NCBI GenBank assembly: GCA_030549775.1
Contig: CM060174.1
Location: 48,774,707-48,838,706 of the forward strand
Reading direction: 5' to 3'
Length of the DNA stretch: 64,000 nt
From: Tamarix chinensis
Taxonomy: Eukaryota; Streptophyta; Magnoliopsida; Caryophyllales; Tamaricaceae
Shown: positions 12,173 to 23,440 of the stretch, one piece after another
How positions within the stretch are numbered: the stretch's first letter is position 1
How the letters are laid out: every line of letters begins with the position of its first letter
The notes under the pieces: model-generated
What the model was told of the DNA's origin: nothing
Database searches by the model: none
Seen by the model: the letters and a program-made list of their open reading frames with translations, nothing else
Translations under genes and position numbers: made by a program

Positions 12173-14928
12173 GATATTTTAGGGAAATACTTAGCGGTGA
12201 TAGATTGTGCACAGGAGTGAGTTGTGTTGTGGGGACCTCAAGGTATTAGGGTCTATAGGAGATGCAAGCCTAGGCCTACAATAAAGGTATTACTTGCCCA
12301 TACATTATACTCTTTAGTGTAGAGGGGTTACCTTATATATTTGTGTGGAGTTCAAGAGCTGATCAATTATGTGTTAACATTAGAGGATATTCCAATTGCT
12401 TGGGAGTTTCTTTATGAGTTCCTAGAGGAGATACTAGGTATACCACTAGTACGTGAGATAGACTTCTCCATTAAGTTAGTATTAGTGGTGCAACCAATTT
12501 TAAAGGTGCCTTATTAGATGACACTATTAGAGTTATGAGATTTGAAGGCTAAATTGTAGTTTTTATTGGCTCACAAGTACATTCAACTGAGTGTGTCACC
12601 CTAGGGAGTACCAATTTTGTTCATGAAGAAGAAGGAGGGTAGCCTTCTTCTGTGTATATATTATTGGTGTCTAAAATAGTTAATGATGAAGAATTTTTAT
12701 CTGCTTCCAAGGATTGATGACTTATTTGATCAACTTTGGGGTGTTTCAGTCTTCTCAAAGATTGACTTGAGGTTAGCATATCATCATTTGTTCATTGCCA
12801 TGACAGACATCATGAATATGGCATTTAGGATACAATAAAAGCATTATGAGTTCACAGTGATGCCTTTAGGGATCATCGGTGCACCTTCCATCTTTATAGA
12901 CTTAATGATGAGGATTTTTTAGTTATTTCTCTCTCAATTTGTGGAGGTGTTCATAGATGAAATCATGGTATAATCTCTAAGTGGAGATGAGCATGAGCAA
13001 TATTTTTGTGCGATTTTATCACTCGTTAGAGATCATAAGTTTTGTGCCAAACTCTCTAAGTGTGAGTTTTAGCTTTGGGAGATTTCATTTTTTAGTCATA
13101 TGGTGTTAGTAGTAAGAGTGCTATAAATCAGATGAAAATTTTAGCTGTAATTGAGTGGAAGGCACCCAATAATGTATCTGAGGTTCATAGTTTCCTAGGT
13201 TTGGCTAGGTACTATAGACACTTTGTTAACAAATTCTCGAAGGTAGCTCATCTCTTGACGAGCCTTTTGAAGAAGACAACCAGATTATAGTGGGATGACA
13301 TATGTGAGGGAGCATTTCAAGGGCTAAAGCATAGTTTGCCTACATCATCAGTTTTGACCATTTCATTGTTATAAGAAAGTTTTGAGGTCCGTAGTGACAC
13401 ATTGAAGGATAGACTGGGTTATGTATTTATGTAGCATGGTAAGGTAGTGGCTTGTGCTTCTCAACAGCTAAAGCAACATGAATAAAACTACCCAGCACAT
13501 GACTTAGAGTGGGCAACAATCATCTTTGTGCTAAAGATTTGGAGTTTTTATTTATATGGGACTTAGTATAGATATTTCACTAACTATAAGTGCCTCAAGT
13601 ATGTATTCACTCAAAAGGAGTTGAACATGAGGTAGAGTAGATGACTAAAGTTGGTGAAGGAGTATTATATCGAGTTAACCTACCATAAGGGTAAGGCCAA
13701 TGTTGTTGTATATGCCTTGAGTAGGAAGATATCACACTCTTTGAGTGCTTATGTAGTGGATAGTCAGTTGTTGGAGGAGCGTCGTGAGATGGGGATAGAG
13801 ATGATGTAGCATGGTGACCTAGAGGTCCAAATGAGTGCCTTGACAATTATGTCAACAATTTTTGATGATATTCAAGTAGGGTAACCCGAAGGCATTAAGC
13901 TTGAGAAAATTTGGTAGAAGATTTAGGACAGATTCATGAGCATGGTATCATTCATTATAGATGTCGTTGGTAGGTACCTCATACTTGCACTAATATGAAG
14001 TGCTTGATTATAGAGGAGGGTCACTATACTCCATATTCTATCCACCTAGGAGGGGATAAGTTGTATAAGGGTGTCAAGAGGATCTACTAGTAGCCTCGTA
14101 TGAAATGAGAGGTAGTTGAGATGTTAAACCTATCAGAAGATCAATATTAAGTATTAGAGGCCTATAGGGTTATTCTAGCATTTAGATGCTCCAAGGATGA
14201 AGTGGAACTCTATCTTGACGGATTTTGTAATGGTCTACAAAGGAATCATAGTGGGTGTGACATGATCTAGGTTATCATTGATAGGTTAACTAAGTTAGTA
14301 TTGTTTGTGCGGATGAAGTTGACTTGGAGTATGGATCAACTGGTTGATGCTTATATGAGGTTTGTGGTGAGTAGGGACGGTACCACTACCAACATAGTCT
14401 TTGATCAAAATTCAATATTCCTTTCACATTTCTAGGAGAAGTTGTAAGAGGCTATGGGCATCAGATTGAGAACGAGTATCACTTTCCACCTAGCTATAGA
14501 TGGGAAAACTAAGAGGATGATTTAGACACTTGAGGATATGCTACGAGCTTGTATTTTATAATTGTTTGGAATTTGGGAGGAAAATATATATTTGGTTGAG
14601 TTCTTATATAACAATGGTTATTATGTTAGCATAGGTATGACAAACTTTGAGGCATTATATGGATGCATGTGCTAGACACCCTTGTATTAGAGTGATATCA
14701 ACAAGACCGTTGTACTTGAACCAAAGACGATTAAGGAGATGACTCAGTAGGTTTAGTTGATACATGATAGAATGAGAGTAGCTCAAAATTGACAAAAGAG
14801 CTATGTAGATCAAAAGTGTCGTAGTGACAGATATGTGCCAGTGGATAGAGTTTTGTTGAGGGTTTTAACTACTAAAAGGGTGTAGAGGTTTGGAAAAAAT
14901 GGTGAGATGAGCCCGAGATACATTGGTC
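12173..14928 (+). pseudogene. Ty3/gypsy pol: reverse transcriptase, RNase H and integrase (decayed), part 1
   Basis: Forward translation, with many stops and a few frameshifts, follows plant chromovirus pol in order. Reverse transcriptase: REIDFSIKLVLVVQPILKVPY near 12455, KEGSLLLCIYYW near 12630, [20 protein letters not shown] near 12705, catalytic box VEVFIDEIMV at 12941-12970. RNase H: HDLEWATIIFVLKIWSFYLY near 13500, then YHKGKANVVVYALSRK near 13680. Integrase: a zinc-region remnant near 14020, DMIWVIIDRLTKLVLF near 14258, TNFEALYGCMC near 14640, SPRYIGP at the break. The second catalytic aspartate of the YXDD box is Glu, so the enzyme would be dead even without the stops. Gag and protease are missing upstream. 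The frame resumes exactly at 20175 after the hAT insertion. Confidence 0.9.
14921..14928. repeat. 8 bp target site duplication, left copy
   Basis: CATTGGTC, identical to 20175-20182. Removing one copy plus the intervening 5,246 bp restores a continuous integrase reading (SPRYIGP followed by DILDIVGD after one stop). Confidence 0.95.
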
Positions 14929-14939
14929 TAGAGGTGGCA

Positions 14940-15250
14940 AATGGGTCATTTGGGTTGGGTTAGGGTCGGGTTGATATGGGCCGGGTCAACTTTTATTTAC
15001 TATTCAATTGAGTCGGGTTCGGGTTCAGGTTCGGGTCTAATTCGGTTCGGGTTATGTTGCTTTGGGTCGGGTTCGGGTTTGATTCGGGTTAATTGATAGG
15101 TCGGGTGTAATTTGGGTCGGGTTAATGCTTGGTTCTTCGAATTTCTCGGGTTTGGGTCTATTTCGGGTTTGAATCGGGTCTATAGAATTCGGGTTACATT
15201 TGGGTTTGGGTTCGGGTTCGGGTCACTTTATGGGTCGGATGTTAATCAGA
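14940..15250 (+). repeat. Left subterminal GGGTTCGGGT array
   Basis: About 300 bp with dozens of GGGT/CGGG words in irregular 6-12 bp spacing, for example GGGTCGGGTTCGGGTT near 15065-15080. Runs of GGG at this spacing have G-quadruplex potential on the plus strand. Repeated short subterminal motifs are known transposase-binding sites in hAT elements; that role here is inference. Confidence 0.85.
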
Positions 15251-15299
15251 TCAACTAAGTGTCAGATCTATCAAGTTTTTCAAATTTGGGTCTATTCGA

Positions 15300-17525
15300 G
15301 TGTATAGATTTTAGGTCAAGTCAAAAAATTCAAATTAGGTATTATTTATAACAGTATGAATCATGATCGATAACGAGTTTGAACATAAAAATTGGAACTT
15401 GTATGAAATAAAATAAAATTATTTTTAATTTTTACAAAATTAACTTTAAGTATTTTTAGAATACTAATAAAATCTTTGAACACACCACCATCACAATTTA
15501 AAATAAGAGAGTTTTTTCCTAGCCATAATAGTACGGCCTTATCCTATTACTATTAGTTTGGTTTTAGCTTCTTTTGTTGTGGTTTTTTAATTTCTCAGTG
15601 TGACATTGTCACTATTTTTCATTTTCAACAATATATTTTAATATACAATAAATAAATATGTGATAAATAAAAATCACAATAATCAATAACTTTGTAAAAA
15701 ATGAAATATCAATGTTGTCTTATGATTATAAACCCTACCCCACTTCTAATGAATTTGTCTTAATGCCTAACTTAGTAAAAAAATACTCCGTCATAGCACA
15801 CTAAATTCTATATTGTATGTCTGATGTCTTAAGACAATTATCTATATTATAAGTATGTCGATAGATATTTATAATGGTTACAACATAGCTAATAAGTGAC
15901 AATATATCGCATTTTACATTTAAATTACAATTATAATTTTCATGATTTCCTATATTACTTTTCCTGCATTGTTCATGTTCAATTTGCATCAACAATTCAA
16001 CATGCATATCATCCATCTCCTTCGTTCTTATAATTGCTAACATGGTGGATCATGCACTTCCTTTGTTAATTATTCTAGAAGAAAGTGCATGGTATCCTTA
16101 ATAATATTCTTTGGTCATTGAATCGATGTAGAGTCATTTGATCTCCTCTTATTTCAATTCCTTCAAATAACCCATATTAGTGTACACGTCATTTCTAACG
16201 TCTCATCATCTAAGTGTTAGATTATGAAATAGACTCAATCAAATTTATTATCTTTTTATATTATACAACTTTTCTATGGATTATCATCATCCAAATAAAA
16301 CACTTGGGTAATTGGGAAATCATTAATCTCATGCACCAAAGTCTAATTTACTTGTTCACATATCTCACACATTGGTCCATTCGTACCTTTCTCAACCAAT
16401 CTATTTTTAGTTAATAGCTACTCCTTATAAGACTTTGATTATTTGAAGTATTAATCTTAATCTGATATTCTTAGTGAGGATTATGAGGTGTTATATTTGT
16501 TGTCATTGCAAACTTGATGATGATGACTCATCCTTGACTCCCTTCAGATCTTTTAGCTCAATATCATTCCTAGCTAATATTATTCCTAGTTGGTTGTAAA
16601 GTTAATAAAGCTTTAAAATATCCAATAACTTTATAGGTTGTAAAGTATAAAGATGTAAATGTTAAATATACAGTGAATAAATTACATATATAATTTAGTC
16701 TCAAAATTTAATTAGGGTTAGAAATACAAATAACTTTTATCTTTAAATTAAATGATAATTATAATTAATAATAACATTATATATCTAATTATTACATTAA
16801 AATACTATGAGAAAATAAACTCAAAGTCTTACAATGATTAAATTTTATTTAAAAGTTTCATTTTTAACTCATTTTATTTTTTATACATTAAATACCAAAT
16901 ATTTTTTTAACACTTTGTCCCCTATTAAATGTTTTACTTAATTCTTATTTGTCTAACCCCCTTAATTTGTATATAAACTATAATAAGATATTAGTTAATA
17001 TATTTCTAATTTTCTAGTAACTTTATATTTTTTAATATTTCACCTAAATCTTATTATTTTATAGGGTTTAATTTTAAAAGTATTATTATTTTTCGTATTA
17101 TTTCAATGGTTTAAGTATAAATTTAATTAGGTTAAAATTTTGATAGAGATTAGGTTATTTAAATTAATCCTAGTTTTAATTATAAATTGTATTTTAAATT
17201 ATTTTATTAATAATCTTTTGATCTGTAACCTAAAATTTATTTTCTAAAAATTATTCTTGATTATTTTTACCTTTTTATTTTATTTATATCTATCTTAGAT
17301 CGGTTTACTTTGATTAGAATTATTTTATTAATAGTCGTGACTCATAACCAAAAATAAATTCCAAAAAATTATTTCTAGTTATTTCTATCTTCTTTGTTTA
17401 TTTAAATATATCTCCAATCGAATTATTTTTCTATCTGATATTTTAATTTATCCGAACTAAATTTAAAATAAGATATATAATTATATATCATATCATATAT
17501 GTATATATATATAATATATATTTTT
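15300..17525. other. AT-rich interior of the hAT element, no recognised gene
   Basis: Long AT-rich stretch with scattered short frames (for example 15801-16043 on the minus strand and 16214-16414 on the plus strand). Neither resembles a transposase or any family I recognise. TA-rich microsatellite at about 17476-17525. Confidence 0.5.
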
Positions 17526-17529
17526 TTCT

Positions 17530-18120
17530 TCTCTCCCTCTTTCTCTCCCTCTGCCCTTTGCTATCCGGCTATCCCATCCCCGTAGACACTCTTCTGTCTC
17601 CCTCACTTTCATCCTTTACTCCACCTCCTGCAACCAATTATATGATTTATACACATATACACACACACACGGCACCGACACCAAACAACACCCAGCAGTC
17701 CCAGGCTCCCAGCCCTCTGCAGTTCTACCCAACCAAACAGACCTTTCCAGCTTTCCTCCCTCTGTTATTTTCGGTTCGACCAACTCTCCCTGCGTCTACG
17801 ACTCTCCGTGCACCTTTCTCGTTTCTCCTGCCTTCGATCCGCAGCAGTGCAGCACCAACCCACACCAACCGTGCAACTGTGTAAGCCACCGACGAGACCC
17901 TTCTCCTTTTCTTCCTCTCCTCTGACGCCTTTCGACCACCGTAGCCCCAACTCCTCCCTCATCTTCTTTCTGCATTTATTTTTGCCCCAGGCAGCCAAGC
18001 TCCCATCCACATCTTGCACACCTATCCGACTATCCCAACCATCGCAACCCCTACTCCCAGCTCCCTAACTGCACAGTAACCCGATCAACAACTGTCCACC
18101 ATCGCCAAACAACCGTCGAG
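17530..18120 (+). other. Pyrimidine-rich, possibly captured gene 5' end inside the hAT element
   Basis: C/T-rich block with CA-dinucleotide stretch (about 17655-17675) and CpG-containing proline/serine-rich frames 17558-17884 and 17808-18068. It is followed by 'gaggtggtaattcgc' near 18118, a possible splice-donor context. Its composition differs sharply from the surrounding AT-rich element and recalls a plant promoter with 5' leader and first intron. I do not recognise a protein, and the frames can be explained by composition. Gene capture is inference. Confidence 0.35.
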
Positions 18121-19814
18121 GTGGTAATTCGCAGCCAATCTAATTATTTGAGGTAATTCGCATATTCAGTCTTCTTCCATTAATTCATTGATTTAGTCTT
18201 CTTCAGCCCTTCCTCCTTTGTGGAGACATGCATTTATTTGAAGCTTTAGTGCCCTTTATCTCTACATTTATTTTGCACAATGACCATTTTGGTACATTAC
18301 CTTGCTGCTTGTCTTGATGTCTTCTCTTAGCTTGTAGAATCTCGGTGACCTGATTCAATTTGATTCTAGATAATGGGATCGTTATCTGCTTCCATTTTTG
18401 TCTCTTTTAGAAACTAGAATACGTGCACTCAAGTCATCTCGGTGAAGCTTCTTACACTAATTTATTTAGCAGTTGGGTTCAGCACTGTGACAAACAAAAT
18501 CTTGCATGATTGGGTCTGACTCCAAACTGAATAATTCTGAGCCAATATAAATAAGAGATTCGAAAGCGAGAAGTAGAAAGATGCTCGGACACGAAACAAC
18601 GACAAAAAGAACGGTGGATGAAATAGCACGAGAGGCAGACTTTAACCTTTTCTTTGGTTCTCTTCTTTAATTTTTTTATTATAAAAAAACAGAAAAAAGG
18701 AGGCGGTGGCGTTTGATCTGTTTGATACCGCATTTAGTATTCCTACTACTTTTGGCTTTCTTTACCAACTGTATTCTGTTGTTCGTTGATTGTATATTCC
18801 TCTCTCGCGCCCCTTTTATCACCCCCTCTCTATCACCGCGTCACTACCATTAGAAATTTTCTGTCTGTTATTATTAAGTTGTCTAACATGTATGAATGTA
18901 CATATGGAGTGTGGTTTAAAGATGGTAACTTCATTATTGTTAACAAAATTATCAAGGTAGAATCTAACATGTCATTGAAATTTTTTGGGAAGATATCATA
19001 TAATTATAGTTGAAATATTCTTCTTTAACCCATTGTTTGTTGTAACTAACTATTTATATGCACCTTGTTATGTTAAAGTAATTATTTTGAATATGCAATT
19101 TGTTGACTCCTATCTTATGTTAATCATTTTGAAGTGCATTTTGATTGAGTGGAAGAAATAGGATCGTATGTCTTAAGTTATAAAGTTAAAATCTACTAAA
19201 TGCAATTACAATATGCTTATTGAATGAGATCTTATTTGCGGAAAAATCATATCAAAAACTTGGTAAAATGAAGATGTTGTTTTTCATATAAGTAAACCTT
19301 ACATTATGAATTAAAATAAGAAATATGTGATGACTTAATTATGTATAATTCAATATTGATGTACAAAATGGATTAGTATTTTTTGGTTACTTACCTCAAG
19401 TTCAGGGCTTCAATCAAAGAGAGGTATTCACCTTCATCCATTAAAGAGAAGATCAAGTATTCATTATAGGTGTGTTATCAATGCTCTAGTTTTCTTATTT
19501 ACACTTGTTTGGACTTTTATTGTATTTATTTGTTAGTAATTATCAGTATATTTGATATTATTGTGTATTGTGTATCATACAATGAGTGTATGATGAAATG
19601 CTGGATTTGATTGTCAGGTCCTCATGAATCATTAATATAATGAGTGTATTATTATTATGGTCCAAAGTGTAGAGTTTAAGTTGTAGAAAATTATCAAACA
19701 AAGTAAAGCAAAAATATAAATTTATGCTTATAAATGTTTGCATTTATTTACATGGTTTCAAAAATTAATAAGATTATGGAGTTCAAAATATCATATATGA
19801 ATAAGAATAATCAA

Positions 19815-20165
19815 TTATCGGTTCAAGTCTGCTTCGGGTCGGTTCGGTTTGGGTTAGTTTGGGTTAAAGTTAAAGTTCAGGTCGGTTCAGGTTCGGGTTA
19901 GAGTTCAGGTCGGTTTGGGTTCGGGTTGGAGTTTGGGTTGGGTCGGGTTTGAGGTGTGCTCAGTTCGGGTTATCAATGATTTTGGTCACTTCGGTTCGGG
20001 TCAATTTAGGTTCAGGTCTTTATCAGGTTAGCTAAATTCGGGTCGGGTCCTAATTGAATCGGGTTGTTTCGGGCTTTCGGGTTATGAACGGGTTTTATTT
20101 TTCGGGTTACTATCGAGTTTCAATTGGGTTATTCGGGTTGGGTCGATCGGGTTGGGCCAACTTTG
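19815..20165 (+). repeat. Right subterminal GGGTTCGGGT array
   Basis: Same motif family as the left array (GGGTCGGTTCGG, GTTCGGGTTAG, TTCGGGTTGGGTCG) over about 350 bp, G-rich on the same strand as at the left end. The two subterminal arrays are therefore direct, not mirrored, although the outermost 13 bp are inverted. Confidence 0.85.
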
Positions 20166-20174
20166 CCAGGTCTA

Positions 20175-20637
20175 CATTGGTCCTTAAGATATTCTTGATA
20201 TAGTTGGCGATGTTTTTTTATACCTCCTAACACTTACACTAGAGTTGGTTTGAGGTCATAACGTCTTCCACATCTCTCATCTAAGGAAGTATGCTACAAA
20301 TCTGTATCACGTGATCAGATATAATGAGATTGACCTGGATAATTCTTTATCCCATGAGGAGGTACCTTTATGGATTCTTTACACTAAGGTGATTTAAACT
20401 CAGATGAGTTTAGTTCTACTCATGAAGATACTTTGGAGTCATCATGGATTAGAGGAGGTGACCTAGAAGACTGAGAAGGATATGCGTGAGTCATATCTTG
20501 AGCTTTTTAGCATAAGCGTGTTAGTTTTGGGGTTTCTCTCTCTTTTAAGAGGGTAGTCCCCTGTGTCAAATCTAGTAGATTTAACCACTAAGATCATCTT
20601 TCTTTACATTATTTTCCTCTTCGTCCAAGGGTAGTAA
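20175..20637 (+). pseudogene. Ty3/gypsy pol part 2: GPY/F end, chromodomain-like tail, polypurine tract
   Basis: Continues the integrase interrupted at 14928. Recognisable phrases are DILDIVGD, GHNVFHISHLRKYATNLYHV near 20245-20310, then SHEEVPLWIL near 20350 and LWSHHGLEEVT.KTEKDMRESYLEL near 20430-20510. This is the layout of the C-terminal chromodomain of Tekay/Del-type chromoviruses, which guides integration into heterochromatin. The 3' non-coding end runs into GGGTAGTAA directly before the LTR start at 20638, a polypurine-tract context also seen at 57038 and, reversed, at 53878. Multiple stops; inactive. The 8 bp hAT duplication occupies 20175-20182. Confidence 0.85.
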
Positions 20638-21107
20638 TGTAATACTCTAAAATTTAGCTAAACGTAATCCCAAGTAATTAATTTCGTCACCTAATTATAA
20701 TCTCAGGAAACTAATACTTATACTTTATCCTAACTCATTAATACTAATTCCTAACTTAACCCTAATCAAAACCTAACCCCAAAAAGTCGTTAAATAAATT
20801 ATATCAATGCCCTTACTTAAAATTATTTAAATCTAATTCTAATTCTAAACTAAAACTTACTTTTCTCTTCCTTAGTTTCCTTTTTTCTTTTTCTCCTTCT
20901 CCTTTTCTCTTCCTCTTATCGGTTTATTTTTCCTTTCTCCTACTTCATTTTCCTCTTACGTGTGAATTATCCACTATCCTAACCATGCCTTTTCCCCTTC
21001 CCTACCTCCATCACCTAAACCCATACCCAGCGCTAATGGGTTTCATTGAAAAATCCTACCTAATTGTACCCTGACTATCTCCTCTCCCCTCTACTCATGT
21101 GTGTGTT

Positions 21108-21148
<41 letters not shown>

Positions 21149-21700
21149 CACATATAATGCCAAAAATTCCTCCTCTTACCTCATTCTTTATGCTATAAAA
21201 ACACCACCAAGAACATCCTTACAATCCTCCATTCCCCATTTTCCATTGCCAAAACAATCCAGCAACGCCTCTACTAGCAACCTTTTTTATTCCCTCACCC
21301 TAGAACCAAAAACCTTCACTATTCCCTCCTTCTCCCTTACTATCGACCAAACTCACCACAGCACACCATCTACCATTTTCCAATTTTACCGAAGCTCCCT
21401 TTAGCAAAACTCACTCCATCCCTCCAGTTTTCATGAAATAAGGCCTTTTGGTTATCTAAAAAGGTATTTTGGTCAATATGGATTTAGTATGGAACTTATG
21501 GTATTTTAATATGTTATATGGTTTAAAATATTTTGAGGGGATCATATGAAATTCTTAGAGTAGTCATGAGTGGCATAAGTCCCACTAAATGAGAAAATAA
21601 CTTAACTTGGGAATAATAACCCTAAAATAATAGCCTAATTTTATTAAGTGAGAGTGTTCACACTAATCTTCATCCATCTCAATTACACACCCTAACCTAT
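20638..21700 (+). mobile_element. 3' LTR of the forward gypsy element, first part
   Basis: Starts TGTAATACTCTAAAATTTAG right after the polypurine tract. A pyrimidine-rich tract spans about 20860-21100 and resumes to 21415, split by a TA microsatellite. After about 21.7 kb the sequence changes to LINE ORF1. Forward LTR text resumes near 26.8 kb, so the LINE probably entered this LTR. The exact LINE edge is not resolved. Confidence 0.7.
21108..21147. repeat. TA dinucleotide microsatellite
   Basis: Almost perfect (TA)n run of about 40 bp inside the LTR pyrimidine tract. Confidence 0.95.
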
Positions 21701-21719
21701 CAAACCCCTAATATGTAGG

Positions 21720-22380
21720 ATGGAGTTTTGATGGCTGAATTAAGACAACAGGTTGTTGACAATGAATCCTTATATTGGCAACATACCTTAGTGGGTATGG
21801 TTTGTGGTCATCAACCTGCTTTCTCTAGCATGGAAGTCTTCGTTGGGAATGCCTAGACTTATGTGACCCCCCTTGAATTCATCTTCATGATGTAGGCTTA
21901 TTCATGTTTTCTTTTGATTTTGCAGAGGATTGTAATGCCATTCTCGATGCAAGTGCTTGAACCTATATGAATAGACCTTTACTTCTCAAGAAATGGCATC
22001 CTGAATTTACCTTTAGCAAGGCAAAATTCCAATTTCTCCCACTGTGGATTAAATTTCCTAGTTTACCTTTATCTTTTTGGTCAGTTGACAGTATAAGTAG
22101 GATAAGTAGCTGTCTATGCAAACCAATTGAAATGGATCCTACTACTGCCACAAAGGGAAGGATTTCATATGCCAGAGTTTTGATTGAAAGTGATAGTCTT
22201 TGACTATTGCCTAAGGTTGTTCATATCATGAAACCTGATGGATATATTCTTAAGCAAATGTTGGATTATGAATGGAAACCAACTTTCTACACCCTTTGCC
22301 ATCAACCTGGTCACCTTGTTGACTTTTTCTCCCAATTATCTATGAATACTATCCATAAAAGATGTGGGTTGTGGTAAAGG
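21720..22380 (+). pseudogene. LINE ORF1-like region with DUF4283-type domain and zinc knuckle remnant
   Basis: Translation in shifting frames gives LYWQHTLVGMVCGHQPAFSS near 21770, then a 78-residue open stretch at 21967-22203 with RPLLLKKWHPEF and FLPLWIKFPSLPLSFWSVDS. This is the pattern of the DUF4283 RNA-binding-like domain of plant L1 elements. A knuckle follows near 22270-22335 reading FYTLCHQPGHLVDFF: the second Cys and the His of a CX2CX4HX4C knuckle remain, but the first Cys is Tyr and the last is Phe. Stops and frame changes show it is dead. Known role of this region: binding LINE RNA. Confidence 0.8.
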
Positions 22381-22740
22381 ATAGAAGACCTACAAGAACT
22401 CATGAAAAACTCCTTGTTACTAGTCATGCTGAACCTACACAGGTGCCTACTACCTCTATAATAAGCACTCATGATGATCAACCTATGTCAATTTTTTTAC
22501 TTGAGACTTCCAGCCAAATAGTAGGGCCTACTAATAACATAAGGGTTTCTTCCATCACTACTAGAGCAAGGAGCTCTATGAGCTTACCATCTTCATCATC
22601 AAATCACCCCTAGAGGATCTTGCTAATCCTCTACCATCTGAATCTAAAAATGCTAGACCAGGGAGATTAGTGACTGGCCAACTAGGATCAAAGATGATGC
22701 ACTCTTTACCTGACTTTAATATCCATTTCTCATGACACTG
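22381..22740 (+). pseudogene. LINE linker between ORF1 knuckle and endonuclease
   Basis: Serine/threonine-rich low-conservation segment (open 22362-22613) joining the knuckle to the endonuclease start. Such linkers are usual in plant L1 elements. No motif recognised. Confidence 0.5.
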
Positions 22741-23440
22741 GGTTGTTGGAACATAAGAGGTCTAAATGATCCTAGAAAATATAAGGCAATAAGAGATTGG
22801 TGTAAAGAAAGGACTTTAACTCTAGGCAGCTTGATTGAAACTAGGGTTAAAGAAATCAATTTTAGTAAAGTCACCAAAGGTCTTATGGCTCATTGGAATT
22901 AGATAAATAATTATACTTAACATTATAATGGCCTTCTGTGGTTAGGTTGGGATACTCAAATTTGGAATGTCATTCCTATTGCCATCCATACCCTGGGTAT
23001 CTACTGTCAAATTATGAACTCTACAGGTGAATTCCAATTTTACCTTACCATAGTATATGCCTCAAATACTGGAAAAACATGGAAGGAGTTATAGAACTAG
23101 TTATCTACCCATCATCCTAAAAACTACCCTTGGCTGGTTTGTGGAGATTTTAATGTAGTTTTGAATAGAAATGAAAAAAAGTCAAGGACAACTATGTTCA
23201 CAAGATATGGAGGATTTCAAAAAAAATTTAACTTACATCCATCTCACTGATTCAAGATACACAGGAGCATTTTACACATGGTCTAATAGACAAATGGGAG
23301 ATGATAGACTATGGTTTAAACTTGATATAGTTCTTTGTAACCCTGAATGGATCACCTATTATGAGAGCTCCTTTGCACATTTTCTCACTCCATTCATCTT
23401 AGACCATTTAGCAATTATCGCATCTATCAAATAGACTCTA
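22741..23440 (+). pseudogene. LINE apurinic-type endonuclease domain
   Basis: Begins GCWNIRGLNDPRKYKAIRDW at 22741, the usual start of the plant L1 endonuclease. It continues with SLIETRV near 22832, LVCGDFNVVLNRNEK near 23138 (the GDFN active-site box), and LDHLAI near 23400, where the usual SDH box has Leu for Ser. The 23171-23434 frame reads the central part out of register with the flanks. The domain nicks target DNA to prime reverse transcription. Several stops and at least two frame changes; inactive. Confidence 0.85.

Larger units (their letters stand above)
14929..20174. mobile_element. Non-autonomous hAT-superfamily DNA transposon, 5,246 bp
   Basis: Ends are TAGAGGTGGCAAA and, as reverse complement of the right end, TAGACCTGGCAAA: 11 of 13 positions match. 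They are flanked by the exact 8 bp duplication CATTGGTC. The 8 bp duplication and TAGxxxTGGCAAA ends are known features of plant hAT elements. Both subterminal zones carry arrays of a G-rich GGGTTCGGGT motif in the same orientation. I found no transposase: no BED zinc finger or hAT C-terminal dimerisation phrase is recognisable, and the open frames are short. The interior is AT-rich (15300-17500, 18880-19800) around a pyrimidine-rich core at 17530-18120 that may be captured gene sequence. It sits inside the integrase of an older gypsy element, so it is the younger insertion. Confidence 0.9.

Noticed and set aside
14940..15250. Interstitial telomere array
   Set aside because: The motif is GGGTTCGGGT, not TTTAGGG, and sits at both ends of a hAT element, so it is a subterminal repeat.
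18479..18733. Minus-strand 84-codon frame in the hAT element as a gene
   Set aside because: Short, no recognisable domain, runs through a poly-T/A tract and has no supporting context.
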